From Fibrella aquatilis (GTDB lineage Bacteria; Bacteroidota; Bacteroidia; Cytophagales; Spirosomataceae), in contig NZ_JAFMYU010000027.1 in assembly GCF_017353255.1 (NCBI RefSeq), positions 22,752-86,751 on the forward strand: a stretch of DNA of 64,000 nucleotides. Reading direction: 5' to 3'. Positions 24,581 through 33,031 of the stretch are shown piece after piece. Made by a program: the position numbers and the translations under genes. The first letter of the stretch is position 1. The number at the start of each line of letters is the position of its first letter. Under the pieces are notes generated by a model, which saw nothing but the letters and a program-made list of their open reading frames with translations, searched no databases and had not been told where the DNA came from.

Positions 24581-25577
24581 CAAGGTGGTCGGTGAGGTCG
24601 AGGTTTTCGGTGATGGCCTGGAGGAAATAGCGTTGCTCGCGGTTGCAAAGCTCCTGGTGATCCGGCTCGTCGGTCATGTCGATCCAGGTATCGGGCTGGG
24701 TAAACTCGTCGGTATCAGACAGTTGGGCGTGGTGTACGCGCAGTGATTCGGTCTTGGTATGGGCGTCCACATTGTCGGAGTTGCCGCCCGCCCCGGCGTT
24801 TTTCGCCACGATAGAGACGCAGCCTTTGGGGCCAATTACGTCTTTCACGAAGAAGGCCGTTTCGCTCACCATGGGTCCCCAGGCAGCTTCGTACCAGCCC
24901 ACCGAGCCGTCGTCAAACCGCATCTGAAGCTGCCCGTAGTTGTAATTGTCGGCGGGGATCTCGTCGGTTAGCCGGGCACCGATGGCGCTTACCCAAACGG
25001 GCTTCGAGCGGGTCATCTGGCACATCACGTCGATGTAATGCACGCCACAGTCGACAATCGGGCTGAGTGATTTCATCAGGTTGCGGTGCACAGTCCACAT
25101 GTAGCCGTGGCTTTGCTGGTTCAGGTTCATGCGCATCACCAGGGGCTTGCCCAGATGCTGCGCTTCGCTGATAAACCGCATCCAGGAGGGGTGAACCCGC
25201 AAAATATAGCCCACGACCACTTTTTTGCCCGCCTGCTGCGCCGCCGACACTACGCGCTCCGACCCCGCCACGGTGTCGGCCAAGGGTTTTTCGATGAACA
25301 CGTGGCACCCGGCTTCGAGGGCCATGATGGCAAAGGCCTCGTGGGTATCGGGGTAGGTCGAGATGCAAACGGCGTCAGGCCGGGTGTCGGCAAGGGCGGT
25401 GGCGTAGTCGTCGAAAAGGGGGTAGGCGCCGCCGAGTTTTTGGTTCAGCACGACTTTGCTTTCGCCGGTGGAGACGAGGCCGACGATCTGGAAACCGTCG
25501 AGGGTATGGTAGGCGGTGGCGTGGGAAGCGCCCATGTTGCCGCAACCAACAACCAGCACGCGTAGGGGAGAGGGCAT
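24504..25577 (-). CDS. Gfo/Idh/MocA family oxidoreductase
   Basis: A 357-residue NAD(P)-dependent sugar or inositol-type dehydrogenase. The Rossmann fold starts with VLVVGCGNMGASHA and the conserved EKPLADT motif lies at about residue 90. The C-terminal Gfo domain includes DCGVHYIDVM with the catalytic-type His. The substrate is unknown. A GTG at 25601 would add eight residues, but the ATG at 25577 (MPSPLRV) puts the glycine loop at the usual distance from the N-terminus and is preferred. The last ~76 bases have a decayed copy at 23069. Confidence 0.88.
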   Translation of the reverse strand: MPSPLRVLVVGCGNMGASHATAYHTLDGFQIVGLVSTGESKVVLNQKLGGAYPLFDDYATALADTRPDAVCISTYPDTHEAFAIMALEAGCHVFIEKPLADTVAGSERVVSAAQQAGKKVVVGYILRVHPSWMRFISEAQHLGKPLVMRMNLNQQSHGYMWTVHRNLMKSLSPIVDCGVHYIDVMCQMTRSKPVWVSAIGARLTDEIPADNYNYGQLQMRFDDGSVGWYEAAWGPMVSETAFFVKDVIGPKGCVSIVAKNAGAGGNSDNVDAHTKTESLRVHHAQLSDTDEFTQPDTWIDMTDEPDHQELCNREQRYFLQAITENLDLTDHLADAVNSLRIAFACDESVRTGEVVRL

Positions 25578-25703
25578 AGGGGGAATGAAAGATGAAGACA
25601 CAACACCACAAAACTACACATTCACGGTATCGGATGAGGGCCGGTGACTGGTTTATAGGGCTGGTTTGTGGTGGGGTGCGTTACTTTACTACATCGCTCC
25701 AAT

Positions 25704-26789
25704 ATGACCCTCCGACAGCATCTCTTTCGCCTGACCCACTGGGAAACCTGGGATTACCGCATTAAACTCGTACCGCTGCTGCCCATCTGGTTCTGGCACT
25801 GCCTGCGGAGCCGGTCGCCCTGGTTTTTCACCCCGTCGAATCCCACGCTCACGTTCGGTGGCTTCGAGGGCGAAGGCAAGCGCGAGATGTACGAGCAACT
25901 CCCGCCCGATCTGTATCCAAAAAGCTTGTATATCAGCCCCAGTGACGATTTCGACGGGATATCGCTACTCGTAACAAGCACATTTGGCCAGTATCCGGTG
26001 GCGGTGAAACCCAACGTCGGCATGATGGGGCTACTGTTTCGCATTATCCAGTCACCCCATGAGTTGCGGCTGTATCATGAGCAGGTGGGGGTGGATTACA
26101 TCGTGCAGGAACTGATTACGTACCCCATTGAAGTCAGCGTGTTTTACTACCGGATGCCGGGCGCGGAGCGGGGCACGATCACAGGCTTCGTACGCAAAGA
26201 TGAACTGGCCGTGGTGGGTAATGGCCGCGCTACGCTCTGGACCCTGATGCAGGCCTACGCCCCCGTGCGCTATCGCCTGCCCGAAATGCAGGCGAAACAC
26301 GCCAACCGCCTTAATATAGTGTTGCCTGCTGGAGAGGTATACTCTCTAAGCCACGCCCTGAACCAGACCCGTGGCGGGCAGTTGGTGAGCCTGGCCCACG
26401 AAAAAGACGACCAACTGCTAGCCCTTTTCGACCGCCTGAGCCATTACACAGGGGCGTTTTACTTTGGCCGGTACGACATCAAAACCACGTCGGTAGCCGA
26501 TCTGAAAGCGGGGCACAACTTCTCGATTCTGGAGTTTAACGGGGCCGGGGCCGCCCCGCATCATGTTTACGGGAATGGGCATTCGCTCTGGCAAGCCTAT
26601 GACATCGTACTGCACCACTGGGCGATGCTGGCCCGTATTTCGCGCGAAAACCACCGGCGCGGCGTGCCGTACTGGGGATTTCGGCGGGGCTGGAAGCAAT
26701 TGAAAGACGCGCAAATTCACCTGCAACACCTCAAGGGCATGGACCTGACGCTGCTCGTAGAACCGGATGTGGTTGGAGTAGGGGTGTGA
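25704..26789 (+). CDS. ATP-grasp-like (D-Ala-D-Ala ligase-like) protein
   Basis: A 361-residue soluble protein. FPVAVKPNVGMMG-type sequence (here YPVAVKPNVGMMGLLFRII) corresponds to the ATP-grasp nucleotide-binding Lys, and later YFGRYDIKTTS and SILEFNGAGAAPHHVY resemble the metal-binding Asp/Glu/Asn strand (usual form E-x-N). This places it near D-alanine-D-alanine ligase-type proteins, but no peptidoglycan genes surround it and its substrate is unknown. The start ATG at 25704 is chosen over an upstream frame extension to 25668. Followed by the largest palindrome of the window. Confidence 0.7.
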   Translation: MTLRQHLFRLTHWETWDYRIKLVPLLPIWFWHCLRSRSPWFFTPSNPTLTFGGFEGEGKREMYEQLPPDLYPKSLYISPSDDFDGISLLVTSTFGQYPVAVKPNVGMMGLLFRIIQSPHELRLYHEQVGVDYIVQELITYPIEVSVFYYRMPGAERGTITGFVRKDELAVVGNGRATLWTLMQAYAPVRYRLPEMQAKHANRLNIVLPAGEVYSLSHALNQTRGGQLVSLAHEKDDQLLALFDRLSHYTGAFYFGRYDIKTTSVADLKAGHNFSILEFNGAGAAPHHVYGNGHSLWQAYDIVLHHWAMLARISRENHRRGVPYWGFRRGWKQLKDAQIHLQHLKGMDLTLLVEPDVVGVGV

Positions 26790-26810
26790 TGAGAGTGGGG
26801 TGGCGGGTTG

Positions 26811-26935
26811 GCTACGCGCTCTAGGCCCCTCGACTGCGCTCGGGGTGACAGGCAAGTAGAGTCAAGTCTGCTAAGCTAAGTTGACTCTACTTGCCTGTCA
26901 CCCCGAGCGCAGTCGAGGGGCCTAGAGCGCGTAGC
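26811..26935. repeat. Longest perfect inverted repeat, 55-base arms
   Basis: Arms 26811-26865 and 26881-26935 are exact reverse complements with a 15-base loop. The stem is GC-rich and lacks the GCTGACGC apex. A separate, ordinary intrinsic terminator follows at 26956, so this palindrome is not needed as one. Confidence 0.97.
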
Positions 26936-26955
26936 TTACAGAAAACAGCAAACAT

Positions 26956-26996
26956 AAAAAAAAGCCGTCCGGGGCAAATCCCGAACGGCCTTTTTT
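26956..26996. terminator. Intrinsic terminator
   Basis: A 10-bp stem with one mismatch (GCCGTCCGGG with CCCGAACGGC) between a long A run and TTTTTT. It can serve the plus-strand ATP-grasp gene and the minus-strand Bax-inhibitor gene. Confidence 0.88.
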
Positions 26997-27016
26997 GTAA
27001 AAATTAGCACTCACTT

Positions 27017-27733
27017 CTACCGGCGGTTGCCGAAGAAACGGAGCAGGTAGAGGAACATATTGACAAAGTCGAGGTAAAGGCGGAGGGCACCCATAATGGC
27101 TCCCTTGCGCTCTTCCTGTGGGGTTAGTCCCAGAGTAATCATGGCCTTAATGCGCTGAGTGTCGTAGGCCGTTAAGCCCGTGAAAATCAGCACACCCACG
27201 AAACTCGTAATCCAGTAGACCGTTTCGCTGTGCAGGAAAATATTCACCACCGACGCGATAATCAGGCCGATGAGACCCATAAACAGCAGGTTGCCCCAAC
27301 TACTTAGGTCCGTTTTGGTGAAGTACCCGTAGGCACTCATGGCCCCAAACGTACCCGCCGTAATGAAGAACGTCGATGCAATAGACGAGCCGGTGTACAG
27401 CAGGAATATAACGGCCATGGTGAGGCCGTTGAGGGCCGCGTAGGCAATAAACAGAGCCGTGGCTGCCGTTGGCGTCAGTTTATTGATAGCCGCCGACAAG
27501 CCCATCACCATCAGCACTTCGCCGATGAGTAACCCGTAGAAAACCAGCCGGTTACTGAAAATCATGGTCAGCAACGTTTCTGACGAAGCCGTGTAAATCG
27601 AGACTACCGCCGTAATCAGCAGGGCTATGCTCATCCAGCCATATACCTGCGACATAAAGGCGGCCTGCTCGCGCTGAATGTCTTCGGGCGTGAGGTACCT
27701 GTTTTGAACAAAAGATTGATTCTGATTCTCCAT
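27017..27733 (-). CDS. Bax inhibitor-1/YccA family membrane protein
   Basis: A 238-residue protein with seven predicted membrane segments, typical of the TMBIM/BI-1 family (YccA/YbhL relatives). Bacterial members act as ion or calcium leak channels or as FtsH modulators. The conserved features are seen in FTGLTAYDTQRIK and the final RLYLDFVNMFLYLLRFFG. Single gene, with a strong terminator downstream. Confidence 0.92.
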   Translation of the reverse strand: MENQNQSFVQNRYLTPEDIQREQAAFMSQVYGWMSIALLITAVVSIYTASSETLLTMIFSNRLVFYGLLIGEVLMVMGLSAAINKLTPTAATALFIAYAALNGLTMAVIFLLYTGSSIASTFFITAGTFGAMSAYGYFTKTDLSSWGNLLFMGLIGLIIASVVNIFLHSETVYWITSFVGVLIFTGLTAYDTQRIKAMITLGLTPQEERKGAIMGALRLYLDFVNMFLYLLRFFGNRR

Positions 27734-27846
27734 GCGACTGTCTGATCGAACTGTTTGTAACGTAAAGCTAGTAAACGTACTGATTTAACCAAGTGGCTTA
27801 CTAGTAGAACAAAATTCGGGGCCGTATAGTGTTTTCAAGCCTCAAA

Positions 27847-29412
27847 TTAGCGCACCACCAGCAGCCGTTCGGTGAGGCGTTTCGATCCCGATTCTACGGC
27901 CACCATATAGGTGCCCGCGGCCAGCGTCTGCACGTTCATGCCCATCGCGTGGTCGGTGAGGCGGCTGACGGGTACCCCCACAGCACGTCCGCTGGGGTCG
28001 AAGAGCGCCACCCGATCAATCCCCGCCGAATGGACGTCGGTTTCGAGCAACACCTGATCCGATGCCGGATTGGGATACAGCCGGAACGCCACGGGCGTGG
28101 GTTCGGTGGCAGTTATGGGCTGCTGGAAAATAGGGGCCACGTCGAAACTGCGTTGCAGCACCGCCGTCATCTCCGGTTTTCCCTCGCCCAGCCAGTCGGT
28201 CAGGAGGGCGGCGTATACCTGCCTGAAATCGGTCTGCATCCTGATGTTGTTATTGTCGAGGTCAGAGAGGTTCGGGTTCTTGCCGATCGTGCTGTTTTTT
28301 ACCCCTTTGCCAAACACAAACAAGGGGGCCGCCACGCCGTGGTCAGTGCCGCGGCTGGCGTTGGAAACGGCCCGCCGACCAAATTCGGAGAAGGTCATGC
28401 CCGCCACCCGGTCGTCGATACCCTGCATCTTGAGGTCGTTCTGGAACGCTCTGATGGCGTCAGATAGCGTGCGCATTAGGTTGGCGTGGGTACCCACGGT
28501 GGTGTCGGTGGCCGTTACCTGCTCGGCGTGGGTATCAAACCCGCCAATGTTCACATAATAGACCCGCGTTTGCAGACCACCATGAATCAGCCGCGACACA
28601 ATTTTGAGCTGATCGGCCAGGCCGTTGGTGGTGGGGTAGGTGGCCAGATTTTTACCCTTCGCCGCTGCCGCCTTGATCTGCGCCGCATAGGCCACCGACG
28701 ATAGTTGTTGCTGCCGGATGTAGGTTACGTGTCTCCCCGCGGGCGTATTCGTTACAGTGCCTCCGTCAATCTGGGGTTTGTCGCCCACTAGCTGCGCAAA
28801 CGTGTCAGGGTTGGGAATGGCCACGGCCATTGGCCCGGCGGGCCCGGCAAAGGCCGTAGAGGTGATGTAGCCGATCTGAATAGCCAGCGGGTCGGGGGTG
28901 TCTTTGGTGGGATAACCCGTGGGGTAGCCCGGCCATTCCTGGTTCAGGTACCGGCCCGTCCAGCCCGTGGTGAGCGTTTGGTTGCTGTCGGCCCCGGTAA
29001 ACCAGATGTCGCTGGCGCGGAAGTGCGAAAAATTGGGCGTAGGGTACGATACACTATGGACAATGGACAGCATGCCCTCGTTATATAGGCTTTGCAGGCC
29101 CGTCATGGCGGGGTGCAGACCAGTAGCCAGATTGCCGCTCAACTTCAGCACTTTGGCTTCGGGCAGGGCAATGTTGCTCCGCAGCGTGTTATACTGGCTC
29201 ATCTGGTCGAGCGGAATGACCATGTTGAGGCCATCGTTGCCGCCGTTGAGCTGGATCATCACCAGCACCCGGTCGGTGGCCGTGGCCAGGTTGGTCAGCG
29301 TTTCCATGAACGCCGACGTAGGCGAACCAAACGCCTTCGCCCCAAACCCGTCGATGAAAACGGGCAACAACATCGAGGCCGAAGCATGCTGAAGAAAGTG
29401 TCGACGATTCAT
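27847..29412 (-). CDS. DUF1501 secreted protein with type IX sorting domain
   Basis: A 521-residue exported protein. The N-terminus MNRRHFLQHASASMLLPV is a Tat-like or lipoprotein-type signal. The DUF1501 domain (about 35-420; FDTHAEQ, FSEFGRR, TDHGVAAPLFVFG) resembles alkaline phosphatase/sulfatase superfamily members, with metal-binding Asp and His residues. The last ~80 residues (LYPNPASDQVLLE) form a type IX secretion C-terminal sorting domain. It is always found next to DUF1800 genes, as here, and the pair is thought to handle surface polymers, but function is unproven. A palindrome separates it from DUF1800. Confidence 0.88.
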   Translation of the reverse strand: MNRRHFLQHASASMLLPVFIDGFGAKAFGSPTSAFMETLTNLATATDRVLVMIQLNGGNDGLNMVIPLDQMSQYNTLRSNIALPEAKVLKLSGNLATGLHPAMTGLQSLYNEGMLSIVHSVSYPTPNFSHFRASDIWFTGADSNQTLTTGWTGRYLNQEWPGYPTGYPTKDTPDPLAIQIGYITSTAFAGPAGPMAVAIPNPDTFAQLVGDKPQIDGGTVTNTPAGRHVTYIRQQQLSSVAYAAQIKAAAAKGKNLATYPTTNGLADQLKIVSRLIHGGLQTRVYYVNIGGFDTHAEQVTATDTTVGTHANLMRTLSDAIRAFQNDLKMQGIDDRVAGMTFSEFGRRAVSNASRGTDHGVAAPLFVFGKGVKNSTIGKNPNLSDLDNNNIRMQTDFRQVYAALLTDWLGEGKPEMTAVLQRSFDVAPIFQQPITATEPTPVAFRLYPNPASDQVLLETDVHSAGIDRVALFDPSGRAVGVPVSRLTDHAMGMNVQTLAAGTYMVAVESGSKRLTERLLVVR

Positions 29413-29507
29413 AAAGAGCGAAAGTGTGAATGAGTGAAAGAGCGAAACGAGAGCAAGAATGACAGGCGACTATCACTCTTTCACTCTTCGGCTCTTTCAC
29501 TCTTTAG
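29412..29507. repeat. Imperfect inverted repeat of GAGTGAAAGAG words
   Basis: Two arms of about 36 bases (29412-29448 and 29471-29507) pair imperfectly with similar-word mismatches. It shares vocabulary with the palindromes at 608 and 21461. It sits between the DUF1800 and DUF1501 genes of the same strand. Confidence 0.75.
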
Positions 29508-31054
29508 CACAGTTGATACTCCGCCATGCGGAACATGAATTGGAGGGTGGTGTTGAGTTTGGTGCGCACGGCCATCAGCTTGTTTTTGTCGGTGGGGGCG
29601 GCGGCGTAGGTATTCCATTCGGCGGTCCATTCGTAGCGGGGCAGGCCCGACACCAGGACGTTATCGACCAGAAAATCGCGTTGTGATTTGGTGAGGTCTA
29701 TGGCGAAAAACTGCGCCGTCCATTCATCAATCAGCTTTACGGGGTCGCTGGGGTCGGAGGTGCGCTGGGCCAGCACCACGGGGTCGAGCATGAGTTTGTC
29801 GGCTCCGTATTTCACGTTGCCCGCCGCTACCTGATCAGTGTAAAGGCCGCGCAGGGCTAGTGTCGTGCTGTTGATCCAGAGTTCGTAAAAACCCGTGTCG
29901 TAGTAGGGCCGCCAGCCAAACACCGTGGGCTGGTCCATGATGTCCTGTTGCAGGTCGCGGCTCTTCGACCAGATATAGGCCGTTAGCTGGGTAAAACCCG
30001 TGGGATTGGCCACCGGGTCGGGGGCGGTGATGCTGAAGTAGCGGAGTGTACCCAGGGTCAGTTCCAGCGGCGATTTCACCACGGCTCCCCGCAGAGCATC
30101 GTCGTAGAAGTGCTGGCTGGTGAGCATGGCCGTGAGTACAGTACGCATCTCGTAGCCCCCATCGCGGAAGACCTTGGCCAGGGGTTCAATGAAGTTCTGC
30201 TCTACGTCGGGCGTGAGTTCGGCGTTGATAAACCAGCGGTAAAGTTTGCGCACCAGAAAGCGGGCTGTTTCGGGTTGCCGGAGAATCATATCCACCAGGT
30301 CGCCCAGCTCATCATCGCCCGCTGTGGCTCCCGTGCGGCCCTTAATGACCGTTTTTTGGTACGAATCCGAAAAAACTTTGTCGGTTGTATCGTGCTGAGC
30401 CGCTTTGAACGTGGTCGTAATGTCGGCGGTGGTAGCGCTGCGGTAGCCCGTTTCGGTCCAGCCAGTCAGCACGCGGGCGGCGGCTTTTACATCGTCTTCG
30501 GTGTAGTTGCCCCGGCCAATGGTAAACAACTCCTGCAACTCACGGCCGTAGTTTTCGTTGGGCTTACCGGCCACATTCTGGTTACCGTTGAGGTAGCGCA
30601 GCATGGCCGGGTCTTTGGTCATGTCGATCACAAACGACCGGAAACTGCCTAGCGCGTGGCGGCGCAACACGGTGTTCTGCCGGTAGATGTAGCGGGCATC
30701 AGACACCTCATTGAAGGTAGAGACGAAATGGTTTTGCCAGAAGAGCGTCATCTTTTCCCGCAGCGACGTGCCCTCGTTGAGCATCAGACCCACCCACCAG
30801 TATTTGGTGGCCGACTGCCAGTTACCCTGTTGGTTGGCATCAAACGCCAGCGTATTAAAGGGCTTGCCGGTATTGGGGTCAACGGGTGGGGTGGGGGTGG
30901 GCGTAGTGGCCAGCAACAGTTGCAGCGCCGCCTGCGGAGTCATTCCCGTAAACTGCTGAATCTGAGCGGGCGACGGGCCAAAGGTGGCCCGGCGAAGCAG
31001 ATGGGCTGCCTGTTGCAGCGTCAGGGGTTTCTTAACAGGGTCGAGTAGAGCCAT
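29504..31054 (-). CDS. DUF1800 family protein
   Basis: A ~516-residue protein of the DUF1800 family (conserved LLRRATFGPSPAQIQ near the start; MTLFWQNHFVST; KPNENYGRELQELFTIG; VLTGWTETG). Members occur with DUF1501 proteins in Bacteroidota and Planctomycetota; the biochemical role is unknown. No signal peptide is apparent with the chosen start at 31054 (MALLDPVKKPLT); the upstream in-frame ATG at 31105 adds 17 residues and is less likely. It is the first gene of the pair and the palindrome at 29412 lies just past its stop. Confidence 0.85.
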   Translation of the reverse strand: MALLDPVKKPLTLQQAAHLLRRATFGPSPAQIQQFTGMTPQAALQLLLATTPTPTPPVDPNTGKPFNTLAFDANQQGNWQSATKYWWVGLMLNEGTSLREKMTLFWQNHFVSTFNEVSDARYIYRQNTVLRRHALGSFRSFVIDMTKDPAMLRYLNGNQNVAGKPNENYGRELQELFTIGRGNYTEDDVKAAARVLTGWTETGYRSATTADITTTFKAAQHDTTDKVFSDSYQKTVIKGRTGATAGDDELGDLVDMILRQPETARFLVRKLYRWFINAELTPDVEQNFIEPLAKVFRDGGYEMRTVLTAMLTSQHFYDDALRGAVVKSPLELTLGTLRYFSITAPDPVANPTGFTQLTAYIWSKSRDLQQDIMDQPTVFGWRPYYDTGFYELWINSTTLALRGLYTDQVAAGNVKYGADKLMLDPVVLAQRTSDPSDPVKLIDEWTAQFFAIDLTKSQRDFLVDNVLVSGLPRYEWTAEWNTYAAAPTDKNKLMAVRTKLNTTLQFMFRMAEYQLC

Positions 31055-31137
31055 AAGCAAAGCGTCTGCTATTTGGATTCCCCTAAGTTCTACATTCGTA
31101 AGCAATTTTACCGATTAAACTTTTTTAACCGGAAAGA

Positions 31138-31241
31138 AGGGAATTAGGATTTACGAGGTACGAATTACGATTTAGGCTGACGCCAGAGTATGCTGGCGTC
31201 AGCCTAAATCGTAATTCGTACCTCGTAAATCCTAATTCCCT
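31138..31241. repeat. Long perfect inverted repeat, 49-base arms, 6-base loop
   Basis: Arms 31138-31186 and 31193-31241 are exact reverse complements; the apex is AGGCTGACGCCAG/CTGGCGTCAGCCT. The stem word ACGAATTACGATTT is shared with the palindrome at 35688. The right arm overlaps the last base of the stop codon of the zinc-finger gene. Confidence 0.97.
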
Positions 31242-31482
31242 ACGTTCGCTTTTCGCGTTTCATATAGGTCGATGCACCGGTGCCACGCTGGTCGCCCATT
31301 TTGTGAAGCAGGCGGGCATCTTCCTGCGACATCAGTTGCAGGGCCGAATATTCCGTTTTGCCGGTGATCATGGGAAAGCCCGCCACGCGCTGGGCCGACG
31401 AGCAACGCACACAGGTACGGGTGCTGGGCACTGCCTTCAAACGACCTTCAGGGATCTCATTGCCACACTTATTGCAGTACAT
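31240..31482 (-). CDS. Small DksA/TraR-like zinc-ribbon protein
   Basis: An 80-residue protein with an N-terminal zinc ribbon: CNKCGNEIPEGRL, then RTCVRC about 15 residues later, the four-Cys arrangement of the C-terminal part of DksA/TraR proteins. The rest is basic and hydrophilic. Lacking the coiled-coil of DksA, it may regulate RNA polymerase weakly or bind nucleic acid otherwise. Its stop codon meets the right arm of the palindrome at 31138. Confidence 0.8.
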   Translation of the reverse strand: MYCNKCGNEIPEGRLKAVPSTRTCVRCSSAQRVAGFPMITGKTEYSALQLMSQEDARLLHKMGDQRGTGASTYMKREKRT

Positions 31483-31549
31483 AACGTTGGTTGAGTTGGT
31501 TATCTATAGAACAGATCAACGCCCGGAATGGTGCCTGCTTTAGTGTGTT

Positions 31550-32953
31550 CTACGCGCCCGTAACTCGCAGAAAGACAACGTCATGCGGGGGAATTTGTAC
31601 CGAATACTCTTTCTTAAAAAGACCCCGGTAAGCCTTCTGCCAGATGTCGCGGACGTTGGCTTTTTTGCCCGCGCCCAACTGCCCGAAATCCACGGTCATG
31701 GGGGCGGGTTGGTCGCCCAGGTTGAACAGGGCCACGTAGCGCGAACGGCCATCGGCGGCATCGGAGGTCCACACCACCAAATCGCCGTTGCGGCTTACCT
31801 GACGGCTGTTGGTGGCCGATTGGTTGGCAGCCAGGGCTTCTTCATTGGTGAGCAGGTTGTTGACAAATACGCTGTTGTCGGGCAGGTTGCCGCCCATCAT
31901 CAGCGGTGAGCGGGCCATGCACCAGAGCGTTAGGTGGGTGCGTTGTTCGGCCTCGGTAAAGCGCGACAGGCGGGGCTTGCCCACGGGACCGCGCTTGGCA
32001 ATTTTGCCCAGTTGCAGCATGTCAGCGTCGGGCCAGTGGCCGGGTTCGCCAATGGTGGCCCACTCGGCGCAGTAGTCGAACTGTTTTTTTAGCTGCGGCC
32101 ATTCGTCCCAGAAGTCGTTGGAAATACGGAACAGGTTAGCGTATTGACGGAGGTGTTCGCTGTTGCTGAACGGCTGGTAGGGCGATACGCTAAACACAAA
32201 CGGCCGCCGCGTGTTGGTAATAGCCGACCGGATGGCCTCGACCTCGGCTTTATAATACGTAAACGTGACCCGCTCCGGCCCGGTTTTGTCTACGGCTACC
32301 CGTTCCAGGCCCAGGTCATCGACCTTGATGTAGTCTACGCCCCACTGGGCATACAGGTCCAGCAGCGAATTGTAATATTCCTGGGCACCGGGCTTTTTCA
32401 TGTCTACGCCATACATGTGGTTGAGCCAGGGGCAGGTAGACGTGGTGTCGGCAATCTGGTCGGCGGTGATGCCGTTGGCCCCTAGAATGGGCGATTTGGC
32501 CCAGACGGCCTGTTTCGGAATGCCCCGCATGACGTGGATGCCAAACTTTAGCCCCAGCCCATGTACATAATCAGCCAGGGGTTTGAAGCCCGCGCCCCGG
32601 TGCGCCGACGGAAATTTGCGCTCGTCGGGCAAGAGCCGTCCGTGGTCGTCCATGTTCAGCCAAGGCACATGCGCGCCGTCTTCCAGCCGGAACTGCTTGG
32701 GGTTGCTCTGGGTGCTGGCGGGCGGATGGGCATATGACCAGCAAAAATCAACGACCACAAACTGCCACCCCCGGGGCCGCAGGTATTCGGCCATGTAGGC
32801 TGCGTTCTCTTTCACCTCTGCCTCTGTCACCGTAGCCCCATACGCATTGTAGCTGTTCCAGCCCATCGGCGGCGACATAGCCACCGGAGCCTGCGCCCAT
32901 ACAGCGTTGTTGAGCGTGAGGGCTAGGACGAAGAGTAGATAGAGGCGTTTCAT
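31550..32953 (-). CDS. Glycoside hydrolase family 27, alpha-galactosidase-like
   Basis: A 467-residue exported GH27 enzyme with a signal peptide (about 1-20). The conserved MGWNSYNAYG start, VVDFCWSYA, and YIKVDDLG (with catalytic nucleophile Asp) are all present; a second Asp acid/base is expected near FWDEWPQL. It releases terminal alpha-galactose (or alpha-N-acetylgalactosamine). The sugar porter gene 78 bases upstream on the same strand suggests uptake of the released sugar in one operon. Confidence 0.92.
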   Translation of the reverse strand: MKRLYLLFVLALTLNNAVWAQAPVAMSPPMGWNSYNAYGATVTEAEVKENAAYMAEYLRPRGWQFVVVDFCWSYAHPPASTQSNPKQFRLEDGAHVPWLNMDDHGRLLPDERKFPSAHRGAGFKPLADYVHGLGLKFGIHVMRGIPKQAVWAKSPILGANGITADQIADTTSTCPWLNHMYGVDMKKPGAQEYYNSLLDLYAQWGVDYIKVDDLGLERVAVDKTGPERVTFTYYKAEVEAIRSAITNTRRPFVFSVSPYQPFSNSEHLRQYANLFRISNDFWDEWPQLKKQFDYCAEWATIGEPGHWPDADMLQLGKIAKRGPVGKPRLSRFTEAEQRTHLTLWCMARSPLMMGGNLPDNSVFVNNLLTNEEALAANQSATNSRQVSRNGDLVVWTSDAADGRSRYVALFNLGDQPAPMTVDFGQLGAGKKANVRDIWQKAYRGLFKKEYSVQIPPHDVVFLRVTGA

Positions 32954-33031
32954 GGGAAGGGCCTAGCGCGCGAAGCCACTGCGCAACAGATAACAGTAAA
33001 CTCCAAACAGTAAACTCCTTGAATGCGGCAA

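Noticed and set aside
26811..26935. Insertion-sequence or MITE ends
   Set aside because: No target duplication or transposase is seen, and arms differ between loci, so a simple mobile element does not fit, though a distant relation cannot be excluded.
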